A DNA stretch of 64,000 bases from CAZKWG01 sp964615375 (GTDB lineage Bacteria > Myxococcota_A > UBA796 > CAZKWG01): the NCBI GenBank assembly GCA_964615375.1, contig CAZTOW010000021.1, positions 81,357-145,356 on the forward strand, written 5' to 3'. The notes below the pieces were generated by a model. That model saw only the letters and a program-made list of their open reading frames with translations. It did no database searches and was not told the origin of the DNA. Position 1 is the first letter of the stretch, and each line of letters starts with the position of its first letter. Of this stretch, positions 17,812 through 27,000 are shown piece by piece. A program made the position numbers and the translations under genes.

Positions 17812-18323
17812 CAGCCAGTCCTCCAGGTGGTTCGGTCGATCTGAAGCGCGGCCCAGCGGCGCTGGACCGCCGGGTCGATGGTCCCGTTCATGCCGAGTCG
17901 GGCGCTCGGATCGTCCCGGTGCTCCTTGCCGCGCACCCAGTACCGGACGACGCAGTGGTACAGGCCAGCCTCGCCTGGCGGCGTGCGAGTGCGAAGCATG
18001 ACCTCGGCTTTGATGCTCTTGAGCCCCAGGGAGCGGGCCTCCTCGAAGCCCGGCTCTCCCCGACGCAGCGCCTTCGCCCCGCGCGCCAGCAGCTCGCCGG
18101 CCCGCGCCGCCGCCAGGCCGTCGCAGTCTTCATGTCCCTGCACCAGCAGCGCGATGAAGTCGCACCACGTCTCGTCGATCTCGCGGCGGTAGACCACGCC
18201 CGAGTCGTAGAGCAGCGGCAGATCCTCGTGCGCGCCCAGGATGATCGCGTTCTCACGCGCCAGGTGGTTGAGCAGACGCACGGCGGCCTGCTCGTTGAAG
18301 CTGAGCAGGATGGCGATGCGCAT
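17811..18323 (-). CDS. Cassette A 170-aa conserved protein
   Basis: 170 aa. Paralogue of the 166-aa protein at 61114-61614. Conserved islands: LLNHLA.EN, LPLLYDSGVVYRREIDETW, QGHEDCDGLAAARAGE, AGLYHCVVRYWVRG, DDPSARLGM.GTIDP. The GHEDC[DE]xLAAxR motif and length recall phage-encoded head or neck-region proteins, and a GHEDC motif is also reminiscent of small Cys/His-dependent hydrolases; neither is certain. Start ATG 18323 overlaps the stop of the 133-aa gene. Confidence 0.65.
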   Translation of the reverse strand: MRIAILLSFNEQAAVRLLNHLARENAIILGAHEDLPLLYDSGVVYRREIDETWCDFIALLVQGHEDCDGLAAARAGELLARGAKALRRGEPGFEEARSLGLKSIKAEVMLRTRTPPGEAGLYHCVVRYWVRGKEHRDDPSARLGMNGTIDPAVQRRWAALQIDRTTWRTG

Positions 18324-18724
18324 CAGGGCTCCTTGATGTCGAAAGAGCTGTTGCTGGCCAGCACGGCGACGGCCGTGTGGGTCGGCTTCGTGCCCCCGTT
18401 CACGATGGTGATCACGCGAACGTAGGGGCCGAGCGCTACGACCTCGACGAACTCATGCCGCTCCGGGCCGCCGCCCACGAGCTGCGTCATCGAGGCCGCG
18501 ACGATCCAGTTGGTCTTGTCGTGGCTCGTGACAAGACGCATGTCGACCGTCGGCGAAGTCGCGCCGCCCGTCATCACGCCGTCGAAGAAGACGCGGAATC
18601 GCTGATCCGCCTCGCTCACGCCATCGCCTGGGCGCGGGATGATCGCGTAGATCGTGCCGTTCTGGTTCTGGTCCGTGGCGGTGGTGACGCTGAGCAGGGT
18701 CTTGGTATGTCGGTAGATGCTCAT
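18323..18724 (-). CDS. Cassette A small beta-rich protein (virion-subunit-like)
   Basis: 133 aa. Paralogue of the 132-aa protein at 61617-62015. Almost entirely predicted beta strand: FFDGVMTGGATSPTVDMRLV, then TSHDKTNWI, EFVEVVALGPYVRVI, and a closing TAVAVLASNSSFD. The pattern (difference over sum of strands, 'TSxDKTNW', 'LGPYVRxI') resembles small beta-sandwich proteins common in phage structural modules. I infer a capsid, minor-capsid or surface role. Confidence 0.65.
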   Translation of the reverse strand: MSIYRHTKTLLSVTTATDQNQNGTIYAIIPRPGDGVSEADQRFRVFFDGVMTGGATSPTVDMRLVTSHDKTNWIVAASMTQLVGGGPERHEFVEVVALGPYVRVITIVNGGTKPTHTAVAVLASNSSFDIKEP

Positions 18725-18731
18725 GGATGCC

Positions 18732-19340
18732 TCACAGCGCGAGCTCGAAGACCACGCGGTAGGGGGTTGAGGAAGCGGGCGCGTTGGTGATGGTCAGCCG
18801 GCCCGCGCCCCCGAGCGGCACGCCGCCATCGGGCTGCGTGTCGGCCATGAACAGGCTGCGGAGGGTGCCGGCACCGTCGTAGATGCGGATCTCGGTGGTG
18901 GCGAAGAAGCTGGGATCCGAGATCTCGAAGCGGAAGCGGAGGGCGAAGGGAGGGATCTCCACATCGCCCTCCGAGTTGGGGATCTCCCCAATGGCCTCGT
19001 GCTGGTTGTGCGTGACCGAGAAGCCGTCGGCGACGGTCACAGAGACCCGGTTGCTGCTGTCCGCGAGGTTCGCGGCGGTGACCTGGAGGGCGCGGGCGAA
19101 GACGCAGACACGGACGCTGCGACACGCCGTGATCTTCGCCTTGACGCCCGCGCCCGCTCCAGCGGACCAGGAGAGGATCAGCTCGAAAGGCAGGCTGTCT
19201 ACGCTGAACGCCTCCACGATCCGCCAGGTCGCCTCGGAGGCGTCCGCGGCCAGCACAGCCTTGTGTTTCGCGGATCCGTCCCACGCCGGGAGCGTGACCG
19301 AGTCCGAACGAACGCTGAGGTCTGTGCGACACCGTGGCAT
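18732..19340 (-). CDS. Cassette A beta-rich protein, 202 aa
   Basis: 202 aa. Paralogue of the 203-aa protein at 62029-62640. Shared features: DTWRIVEAFS-like (here ATWRIVEAFS), SLPF.L.LSWSAG, C[RS]S.RV.V.AR.L.., VTVADGF, IPPF.LRFR..., and a closing YRVVF.L. near the C-terminus. Alternating hydrophobic strands and two conserved Cys near CRSVRVC suggest a beta-sandwich. Likely a structural partner of the neighbouring beta-rich proteins. Confidence 0.65.
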   Translation of the reverse strand: MPRCRTDLSVRSDSVTLPAWDGSAKHKAVLAADASEATWRIVEAFSVDSLPFELILSWSAGAGAGVKAKITACRSVRVCVFARALQVTAANLADSSNRVSVTVADGFSVTHNQHEAIGEIPNSEGDVEIPPFALRFRFEISDPSFFATTEIRIYDGAGTLRSLFMADTQPDGGVPLGGAGRLTITNAPASSTPYRVVFELAL

Positions 19341-19375
19341 AGCTCCTCCAAAGTCCAGGGATCAGCCGTTTACGA

Positions 19376-20035
19376 TTAGCAGGCGCTGTTGGCGGGCTTC
19401 TTCCCGGTGATGGTCACCGAGAAGGTCCCCGCCGCGTCCAGCGTCCCGTTGACGATGATGTCGAGGCCGGCGCGGATAGCCTGGCCGCGCAGGATGTTGC
19501 GCATGGTGGAGGTCGCACCGAACACCTCGACCGAGATCCCGTCCGGGTTGGACCAGACAGGGCGGTCTCCGAAGCTGATGCTGGTCACCTTCGCGGACGT
19601 GGGGCTGCCCGCGAACGTGACGTCCTCCGCCTTGAAGTGGTGCTGCAGACGGATCCGCACGGTAGCGGTCCCGGCCGCGGTGAGCGTGTCCGAGCCGCCG
19701 ACGGCGGTGCCTGCCCACTTCATCTTGCGCCTCCCGCGCAGACCGAGCGTCCGCGCCTCCTTCCGGCTGATCTTCCCGCGCCGACGCCGACGCCGACGCC
19801 GTGCGCCGATGTCGTCTCCGTCATCGGCGCCCAGCTCCTCGTCGTCGCCCACGTCGTCGTCGTCCCCCTCCAGGTCGTCGTCGTCGTCCTCGTCGCCGAC
19901 GTCATCGTCGTCGCCGAGATCGTCGTCATCGCCGGAGAAGTCCGAGCGCCGGTTGCTGTCGGTGTCGACCAGCAGCTCGCCGGTGCGCGGGTTCCGTTTG
20001 ACCCTCATGTATCCCAGGTCTTCCAGCTTTCCCAT
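19376..20035 (-). CDS. Cassette A capsid-like protein with acidic/basic N-terminal arm
   Basis: 219 aa from ATG 20035, chosen because GGAG lies 8 bases upstream and the cassette B paralogue starts at the same point (M..L[ED]DLGY). Residues ~35-75 are almost pure Asp/Glu, followed by eight Arg in a row, then a conserved ~110-residue beta domain: TVRIRLQHHFKAEDVTF, SISFGDRPVW, an LRGQ..R.GLDI region and a final strand ending TITGKKP. The beta domain resembles small jelly-roll capsid proteins of tailless phages by strand pattern only. The charged arm is strikingly different in the paralogue at 62678, while the beta domain is conserved, as expected for a scaffold-like or genome-facing arm on a structural core. 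Confidence 0.65.
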   Translation of the reverse strand: MGKLEDLGYMRVKRNPRTGELLVDTDSNRRSDFSGDDDDLGDDDDVGDEDDDDDLEGDDDDVGDDEELGADDGDDIGARRRRRRRRGKISRKEARTLGLRGRRKMKWAGTAVGGSDTLTAAGTATVRIRLQHHFKAEDVTFAGSPTSAKVTSISFGDRPVWSNPDGISVEVFGATSTMRNILRGQAIRAGLDIIVNGTLDAAGTFSVTITGKKPANSAC

Positions 20036-20098
20036 CTCAAGCTCCATCGGTGTGTTGTGTTGCGTCGATCGTGCCGTAGCGCTGTGGTTCACCTCCTC

Positions 20099-20845
20099 TC
20101 AGTCATCGTGGTCGGACAGCACGGCTGCCCGGATGAATCGGTTGTTCTGACGGTCGCCGTCCTCACCGCCGCCGCGCCCACCACGCTGCGGCGCGCGGGG
20201 ACGCCCGCCCTCGGCGCGCGGGGTGAGCAGAATCTCTCGCACCGGGCCGCTGGTGGCGGGCTCGGGCTGCGCGGCGGGCAGGGCGCGCGCGCGGTGGACG
20301 CGGGGCTCGGGCAGCAGGCCCTCGTCCCCGGTGCTGGGCGCGGGCTCGGCCGGCGGCGTGACGGTGTTCGGCTGCGTCGCGGCGCCTGGCGCGCTGGCGG
20401 AAGCGGCGCCCTCCTTGCCCTTGTTGCGCTTCTCGGCCAGCGCCTGGCCGGCGTCGCGGCCCACGGTGGCCAGCCAGGATCCGAAGACGCCGTTGCCCGC
20501 CGCGAGGTAGCCGGCGCCGCCCTCCTCGCCCGTGATCGTCTGGTAGAGCCCGTAGCCCGTGGCGGCCACGCCCAGCCCGGCGCGCAGGTCGACGCCGCCG
20601 ACCTTCATCTTCTCCGGGCCGAAGTAGCCCTCGGCGAGCGAAGACAGGAACAGGCTGCCCTGGGTGAGCCCCGTGTTGACGACCTGCTCGCCGGTCTCCT
20701 CCATCTGCTCCTTGGTGATGTTGTTCTTGCGCGTCAGGCTGGCGATCTTGCTGACCGCGTCGCCGAGCGCGCTCTGCGCCTGCTTCTCGGACACATCGCC
20801 GCCGTCCATTGCGACCTGGAGCGGCGTCTTCTTCGAACTGGCCAT
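20099..20845 (-). CDS. Cassette A first gene: Gly-rich conserved protein
   Basis: 248 aa from ATG 20845 (AGGGG upstream). Paralogue of the partial protein at 63376. Conserved core SLAEGYFGPEKMKVGGVDLR..LG....GLY..I.G..G..YL..GNGVFGSW....GR.AG.AL.EKR, then a Pro/Ala-rich region and an Arg/Gly-rich C-terminus. The core is small-residue-rich and moderately hydrophobic (~95-150) and may be membrane-associated. As the first gene it opens the nine-gene cassette; about 1.2 kb of non-coding DNA separates it from the divergent gene at 22066. Confidence 0.65.
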   Translation of the reverse strand: MASSKKTPLQVAMDGGDVSEKQAQSALGDAVSKIASLTRKNNITKEQMEETGEQVVNTGLTQGSLFLSSLAEGYFGPEKMKVGGVDLRAGLGVAATGYGLYQTITGEEGGAGYLAAGNGVFGSWLATVGRDAGQALAEKRNKGKEGAASASAPGAATQPNTVTPPAEPAPSTGDEGLLPEPRVHRARALPAAQPEPATSGPVREILLTPRAEGGRPRAPQRGGRGGGEDGDRQNNRFIRAAVLSDHDD

Positions 20846-22065
20846 GGGAAACCCCTGGTTGTAGGGTTGGTCGCGCCGGGACGTGTCCGGCGACATCCCG
20901 AAGCTACGCCACGCTGATCCGGGCAGCCAACGCCTTTCGCTGTACCCACTCTCCCCATTCGACATGTCCGACGGGCGAGAGAGCACGGGGGGCGTGGACG
21001 ATACGCAGGCCAAGAAAAGTGATCGCGGGCGGATCCGGCGCTCAGGGGGAGCGGTCGGACGGGTATGCTGGCGCTGGGCATCGAGGTAGAACCCTCCGTC
21101 TCGAAGCTGCCCCGCTGTCCCGACGGGCGCGCGGACTCAGGGGGTAGCGCGCTCCATGGCCGGGCATTCGATGCGCGGCCAGGTGCGCGGGTGGGCAGCC
21201 GAGGCGCAGGACGCACGCGGAGCCGGAGCTGTGCGGCGAGAGCGTCGGCTGCTGGCCCACGCTGGGCGCTCTGACGCTGACCCGGATTGCGTGGCAGCGA
21301 ATCGACGGGCGAGATCAGGCGCTAATCGGTCGTTTTTGGTCGATGGCGACTCACAGTGAAGCGCGCGAAACCCGCCGTTTGACAGGCCGTACCGGCGCTT
21401 TGCCCCCTGTCCGCTCGTCTGGACCGTGTTTGATCACGCCGGCTTCGCGCGCCGAGGATGTCCCGGCCTCGTGCTCTCCCCGAGCGACGGGGCAGCGGCG
21501 CGCCCGCCGATCCTCGGCTTGCGCAGGCCAGGATCCGGCTCGCCCGTTGACGCTCCAACGCTCGTGAACCCTGTGCTTGACGCGGGACATCCGACACAGT
21601 TTCCGTTGCCCACGGCACGACTCGACAGATTTGATCGCAACGAGACGACGGATCGCCGCCGAACATAGGTTAAAGGCCCGTGATCTCGCCGTCTCCATCT
21701 CCCCACCCAGCGGGATGGCGACGCAGCGCCGTTCACGGAGCCGATACGCCTGGAATTGGCGAATTCTACCCACGCTGTCAGCCCGCTTCCCCAGGCCACG
21801 GGAGTGGAAATTGCAGGCGATCTCACCAGACTCCTGGCGCTCTCCCCCCTGCCCCCGAGATCGCCCGCCGGCCCCGTCCGAGCCACGGATCGAGCGGCCC
21901 AGGTCCAACCTAAGGGGTAGAAATTCTGAAGAATCTCTCCACGCGCCGTCCCACGGCGTTGAACGCCGAGGGCAGCGGATTCGCCCTCCCTTGACCTGTC
22001 CAGCCCGGTCTTGTGACCCACGCGGCCCGGTGGCATCGTCTCCCTACCCACCCGAGAGGTGCCCC
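20846..22065. other. 1.2-kb intergenic region between divergent operons
   Basis: No credible gene; overlapping frames have non-native composition. The region becomes less GC-rich toward 21300-21900. It must hold the promoters of cassette A (leftward) and of the 322-aa gene (rightward). A replication origin or attachment site would also fit here, but I see no iterons or DnaA-box cluster. Confidence 0.5.
20870..20894. promoter_or_regulatory. Inverted repeat upstream of cassette A
   Basis: GTCGCGCCGG-GACGTGT-CCGGCGAC is an imperfect 8-10-bp inverted repeat, 25-49 bp upstream of the first cassette A start codon. This is a reasonable position for an operator; low certainty. Confidence 0.3.
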
Positions 22066-23034
22066 GTGCAGAACGATCCCTACGATCTCGTGGGCTTGGA
22101 CAACGTGCGCAAGACGCTCGCGCAGAGCCTCGCCCAGACCTCCTACCTGACCCTCTGGGACCGCGCGTCCCGCGACGCGGAGGAGTGCATCGGCCGCTTC
22201 GACCTCGACGAGGAGAGCGTCGGCCGCCACCTGGCTGAGCGGCGGGCCGCCGAGCGCGGCGAGGAGCCCCCCGGCCCCGACGCGCCCGTCTCCCGCGTGC
22301 CCCGCCGCGAGCTGGTCGAGGCCGCCGTGCGCTGGGTGCGCGAGAGCGTCGTCGCGAACATGGGCGAAGAGGCGACGCACCGATTCCGCGTGCGCCTCCT
22401 CACCCACAAGGGCCAGCGCGTGCAGACCTCGGTGTCCATCACCTGTCACAACACCGCCGCCGCCGCCGTCGATCTCGTGCCGACCCTGCCCAACGCCCGC
22501 CTGCCGAAGGTCAACACGGAGGGCATCCGCGACGACATGACCGTGAACGAGGCCCGCGTGCTGGCCGAGCTCTACACCCACTGGGCGCACCTGGTCCTCG
22601 GCACCACGCAGCAGCTCCACGGCGTCACCAGCCACACCATCGGCCAGCTTCAGCGCCAGCTCTCCGACAGCCGCGACCAGGTCGACCAGCTCGTCGCCAG
22701 CATCCTGGAGGGCCGCGCCGAGTCCGTGCGCGCCGAGCAGGCCCAGGTCAGCCAGCAGCGCGACAGCGACGCCCGCACCACGCTGGCGCGCGACGCGCTC
22801 AAGCAGCTCGGCGAGGCCACCCGCGCCGTCTTCACCTCGAAGGGCGTGCCGCCCGAGCTGGCCGACGTGCTTGGGTCCGTCAGCCAGAACCCCGAGTTGA
22901 TGGGCGCGCTCACCGACCCCGACGTGCGCGCCCTCATCACCGACCCGGAGCACGTCAAGTCGCTCGCCGGGATGCTCAAAGAGGCCGCCCAGCGCGCCCG
23001 CGCCTTCCGCGAAGCCACCGCCAACAACGCCTGA
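22066..23034 (+). CDS. 322-aa coiled-coil protein divergent from cassette A
   Basis: 322 aa from GTG 22066, with GAGAGG upstream at 22054-22059. No family recognised. Residues ~75-150 form a mixed domain (FRVRLLTHKGQRVQTSVSIT); ~165-235 are a long coiled coil (QLQRQLSDSRDQVDQLVASI); the C-terminus has repeated short helices (ELADVLGSVSQNPELMGALT). No TM segment. First of three co-directional genes with Shine-Dalgarnos. Position next to cassette A suggests it belongs to the same element, perhaps in replication, assembly or regulation. Confidence 0.65.
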   Translation: MQNDPYDLVGLDNVRKTLAQSLAQTSYLTLWDRASRDAEECIGRFDLDEESVGRHLAERRAAERGEEPPGPDAPVSRVPRRELVEAAVRWVRESVVANMGEEATHRFRVRLLTHKGQRVQTSVSITCHNTAAAAVDLVPTLPNARLPKVNTEGIRDDMTVNEARVLAELYTHWAHLVLGTTQQLHGVTSHTIGQLQRQLSDSRDQVDQLVASILEGRAESVRAEQAQVSQQRDSDARTTLARDALKQLGEATRAVFTSKGVPPELADVLGSVSQNPELMGALTDPDVRALITDPEHVKSLAGMLKEAAQRARAFREATANNA

Positions 23035-23054
23035 TTCACCCGACAGGAGACACC

Positions 23055-23396
23055 ATGCCCGACAACGACCGCCCGCGCACCCCACGCTACCTCGACCAGG
23101 CCGACACCTTCTACAAGGAGCCCTTCGACCGCGACAACACCAAGGACCTCTCCAGCTCCATTGCCGACTGGAGCCTGCTCACCGACGCCGAGCGCAGCTT
23201 CACCATCGCGCACCTGCTGTACCTGAACCTCCAGGCCCAGGCCCACAACGGCCGCGTGCTGCGCGAGACCCGCAACGCGCTCGAAGAGATCGCCGACGAG
23301 CTGGCCGAGGCCGTGGACGACGTGCTCGGCGACGAGGGCGACGACGAGGCCCCCAGCGACGAGCCCGCCGACCAGACGGCCGCGCCTCAGTCGTGA
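23055..23396 (+). CDS. 113-aa acidic protein
   Basis: 113 aa; ATG 23055 has a clear AGGAG. Second gene of the plus-strand trio, 20 bp after the first. Helical N-terminal 80 residues (SLLTDAERSFTIAHLLYLNL, RVLRETRNALEEIADELAEA) and a disordered Asp/Glu-rich tail. Unrecognised family; likely a protein-binding adaptor. Confidence 0.6.
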   Translation: MPDNDRPRTPRYLDQADTFYKEPFDRDNTKDLSSSIADWSLLTDAERSFTIAHLLYLNLQAQAHNGRVLRETRNALEEIADELAEAVDDVLGDEGDDEAPSDEPADQTAAPQS

Positions 23397-23402
23397 GCCC
23401 CA

Positions 23403-23435
23403 GCGCGGCGGCGCTCCCCGATGGCGCCGCCGCGC
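23403..23435 (+). promoter_or_regulatory. Perfect 12-bp intercistronic hairpin
   Basis: GCGCGGCGGCGC (23403-23414), 9-nt loop, GCGCCGCCGCGC (23424-23435), directly after the 113-aa gene and 34 bp before the 165-aa gene. There is no T-tract, so it is probably an RNA-stability or partial-termination element and not a full terminator. Confidence 0.6.
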
Positions 23436-23469
23436 GCGCCCCGCTCCCCCTCATCCAGCCGAGGACCCC

Positions 23470-23967
23470 ATGCATCCCCAGCCCCAGCCCCGCGTCCCGT
23501 TCCAACCTGCCGACCTGCGCTTCCTGCTGCTCCTGCCCGTGACCCGCATGGACTACGGGCCGTTCAGCTTCGACCCGCTGGAGAAGCTCATCGGCCAGCC
23601 CGTGGAGCGCGTCCTGTCCAGCCTCATGACCGGGCCGAGGACCCGGCGCGCGGCGGCCGGCACGCCCGGCGTCGAGGTCTACCCCCTGCGCCTGCCCGTC
23701 GGCGAGGGCGCCGCCGTGCCGCTGGGCGCGCTCGGCGAGCTGGGCTTCTTCAACGAGCGCGGGCTGCTCAAGCTCACCGTGCCCGCCCAGGCCGGCGCCT
23801 GGCTGGCCGAGCGGCTGGGCGATGCGCTGGTCGCGGGGCCGACGGACGGGGTGGGGATGGACCGGAGGAGCAGAGTGAAGATCGTGTGGGTGAAGCTACG
23901 GCCGGGGTTCAAGGCCGGCCTCCCGATTACAGGATTTGGGGAAGTTGGAGTCGAGGTGAGCACGTAG
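23470..23967 (+). CDS. 165-aa hypothetical protein
   Basis: 165 aa from ATG 23470. Third gene of the plus-strand trio. Seen: MDYGPFSFDPLEKLIGQPVE near residue 30 and a small beta-domain (VEVYPLRLPVGEGAAVPLGA). No family recognised and no TM or signal peptide. It ends 55 bp before the convergent CHAT gene, where GC content drops sharply, so the boundary of the cassette A element probably lies near here. Confidence 0.55.
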   Translation: MHPQPQPRVPFQPADLRFLLLLPVTRMDYGPFSFDPLEKLIGQPVERVLSSLMTGPRTRRAAAGTPGVEVYPLRLPVGEGAAVPLGALGELGFFNERGLLKLTVPAQAGAWLAERLGDALVAGPTDGVGMDRRSRVKIVWVKLRPGFKAGLPITGFGEVGVEVST

Positions 23968-24022
23968 CCGACTCAGCACCGCGAGTTTCAACACACCTCA
24001 CTCGCGGCAACGGTGCCGTTGC

Positions 24023-27000
24023 TTACCCACGTTCCAATCCGACCAAGCTGAGAAGCGGATCACCATATACGGTCATGGAAGCCCAATCCCGAGGATGGCT
24101 ATATAGGTGCCGGACTGCTTGGTTGGCCCTATGAACAGCTTCTAAGAGCGACTGCCCAGATTCCCAGCCAGGCAAGAACGCCTCAACCCAATATCCGACC
24201 ACTACAGCATCAATAGGCCATCGGCTTGCAACCACCGCCCTAACACCCCTATCCACTAGATCCCTGGACAGTCCTACCGTCTGAAGGGTGCCGTGAACCG
24301 AGTCAAGCCTTCCAGCACTACAGACGAGCAGCAATACAAGAGCTGCCGGAGCAATCCTGCGCGCCAGATCAGTCGGCCGATAAGCGTTGCCGGCACCATC
24401 CCGTACCGTAGCCAAGAAGTGAGAGTCCGAATCCACATGGCCGTGCCCAACAACCATAGCAACTTCGGTCAATTTGCCCTTTGAGAATGGCACACCATCC
24501 AGCTTGAATCCATACGGTTCTACGACCTGAGGAATTCTATCTGCCAGTATTGAGAGCGCGTCATTGCGTGCATCCGTCTCCGTGCCGAAGGTATCTGAGG
24601 GTAGCAGCCAAGCCCAGCGCTCACCTCGTTCAACACGAGCTCCAGTCGCACTCGACCTGAGCCACGATAGCGAAGGAACAACGGCGATTGGGCCGTGGTC
24701 GGCACCGATTTGCCCATCACGAAGCACAAGCTGCGCCGGAACATCGGCGATGCGCGATTCCATGACAAAGACTGAGCCCGTACAACCGTCCATTGGGCGA
24801 TCGGGAAGCCCGATTCCTGACATGGTTCCTTCCATCGCTACAAGCCCATCTGGATCCGTGGGATCCATGTCGCGATATCCGACCGGATAACCAATCCGCC
24901 ATCTACGAACCGCAGACATGCTGAACAACTCGTTAGGCAACACCTGCGCCGACAATGGCTCGCCGGCAACTGCATGTACCCAGGCTACAGATTCACCAAT
25001 CACACCGAGCCAATTGACCTCCATGCCAGCAGACACAAGCTGTTCCATCATATCAAGGGTCTGATCCGGCGAAGACAACATATCAAGTGCCGCGGATCCA
25101 CTTTCACGACGTAAATCGACCAGCTTCTCGGGCACCTTCTCCACTGCTTCGCCTCTGACGGCCTGGGCCTCGTACCCCTGAAGTATCTTGAGCACGACGT
25201 CAAACTCCTCGGCCTCAGACTCAACGCCACTTGTTCGCCGAATAGCAAGGTCTGTCAGCAACTCAATGGTCGTTATGGCCTCAACAGGCTGATTGTTCTC
25301 CACCGCATGTCTGAGCACTCCACTAGCCAGAAGTCGAAACTCGACCATATCCGAAACCAGGTCCTCAGCATAGAATGCTCTGGAGGCTATCCGAGCCCGC
25401 TTAAGCAAGTCATCAACTCCGACCTTCTCTGCCGCAAGTTGCCGAATCCTACCTGCGACATCTCCTGGTAATACTGCGAGTGCCCGCTCAAACGCACCAA
25501 CAGCTTTAACAGGCAAGCCAATGGCAAATATCTTCGCAAACCGTATCAATTGTGCATGCATATGAAGCGGTACCGTTAGTGTTTCTCCCATACTAAACTG
25601 ACGCTCGATTTCGTCCGTTGTCTCGCCTATCAACTCCGCAAACGCCAGCCCCAGGGCGTCATGACTCTCAAACGAAGACACATTAGACATAAGCAACTGT
25701 GCTCTAACCAGAACGGCAAGCCATTGCATGCGCGACGCCTCCGAGCTGGGATCGGGGAGAATAGCAATACACTGACTCACCTCGTCAAGGGCATTACCTA
25801 ATGCCCCAATTTCTCGAAATGCTCGAATCCTAAGATGACAAATGTCGAATGCGTCGCGTGCGCGAAGGCTTTTGAGACCCTCGAACTGAAGTAGGGAGTG
25901 CAGGCATGACAGTCCGACAAGCGCCTCATGGAGAGAGTGACATCGCAAATAGATATCGCTGAAGCCGAGCCATGCACGGATGCGAGTAAGAATCGAAGCA
26001 CCCATAGCGCTTCTCAGAATATGCTCAGCCAGGTTTCTCGCCTCCTGGAAAAGACCTGCAACCGCAAACCCCTGCGCCACTAGAAGGGTAGCTTCCAGTA
26101 CCTCCAATGCCCCTTCCTGCGGGTCTTCATGGGAGGTGACTACCAAATCCATCGTAACTCGGAGCAGAATCAAGATCGGTCGGATGTCGTCCGGCCCACT
26201 GATGAAGTTTGCAACCATGTTTTGTAGCATTACGATTGCTCTATCAGCTAGGGCACGAGGCGGCTTATCGAGAAGCTGTCTGGGAATCCGCGAAGGCACC
26301 AATAGTCCACTGACGTTCCCTTCGGTGGCGTATGCATTCATGAATCGCATTAAGTCGTCGTCACTTGCCTCGATATCGGATGCAACATGTGGAGGCGCTA
26401 TGTCATTGGCCTTGGGAAGTGCCTCAAGGGGGGGAGGAGTTGTAAATGGAATCAGAAGAGTCATAGCTTGTCCAATATGTCCGACGCGCGCGGGGTCGAG
26501 GACCTTGGTTGCCCGGACACGGAGATCGCCGCTACCGGGAAAGCGTGAAACCTGAGCGATTAGATCATGAACTAACGTCTCCAGCAACTCGGGAGGAGTG
26601 TCTTCCGCCAGCATCGCCTTATCAATGATATCGATAAGAGCCCGTGCCCGATCTTCTGATATTGATTCCGTCTTGGTCGAGATTATGTCATATGCTATGT
26701 TGATTTCGCGCCGCTCCAAGGCACACCAACAAAGCACTCTTGCAGCACTATCTCGGAACGATGGTGCCTGCTCAGATATGGAAGTCCAATATTCCGTCTC
26801 AGAGAGTTGGCCGGTCTCTAGTTTACTTCGTGCCACGGCTGCGTTCACGAACTGGCGATCATCGTACTCGAGTTCTGACCGTTCAGCTATATTCAGCACC
26901 TCACCCCATTGCTCGCCCTCTAGCGCAGCATGGAATCGGAGATGTCTCGTATATGGCGCCTCGGGGTATCGACTCAATAGACGCGCCATTGCCAATGTCA

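Noticed and set aside
20846..22065. Small ORFs (for example 21577-22065 upstream of the GTG start)
   Set aside because: Composition unlike neighbouring genes, no Shine-Dalgarno, and the GTG at 22066 with GAGAGG explains the following gene better.
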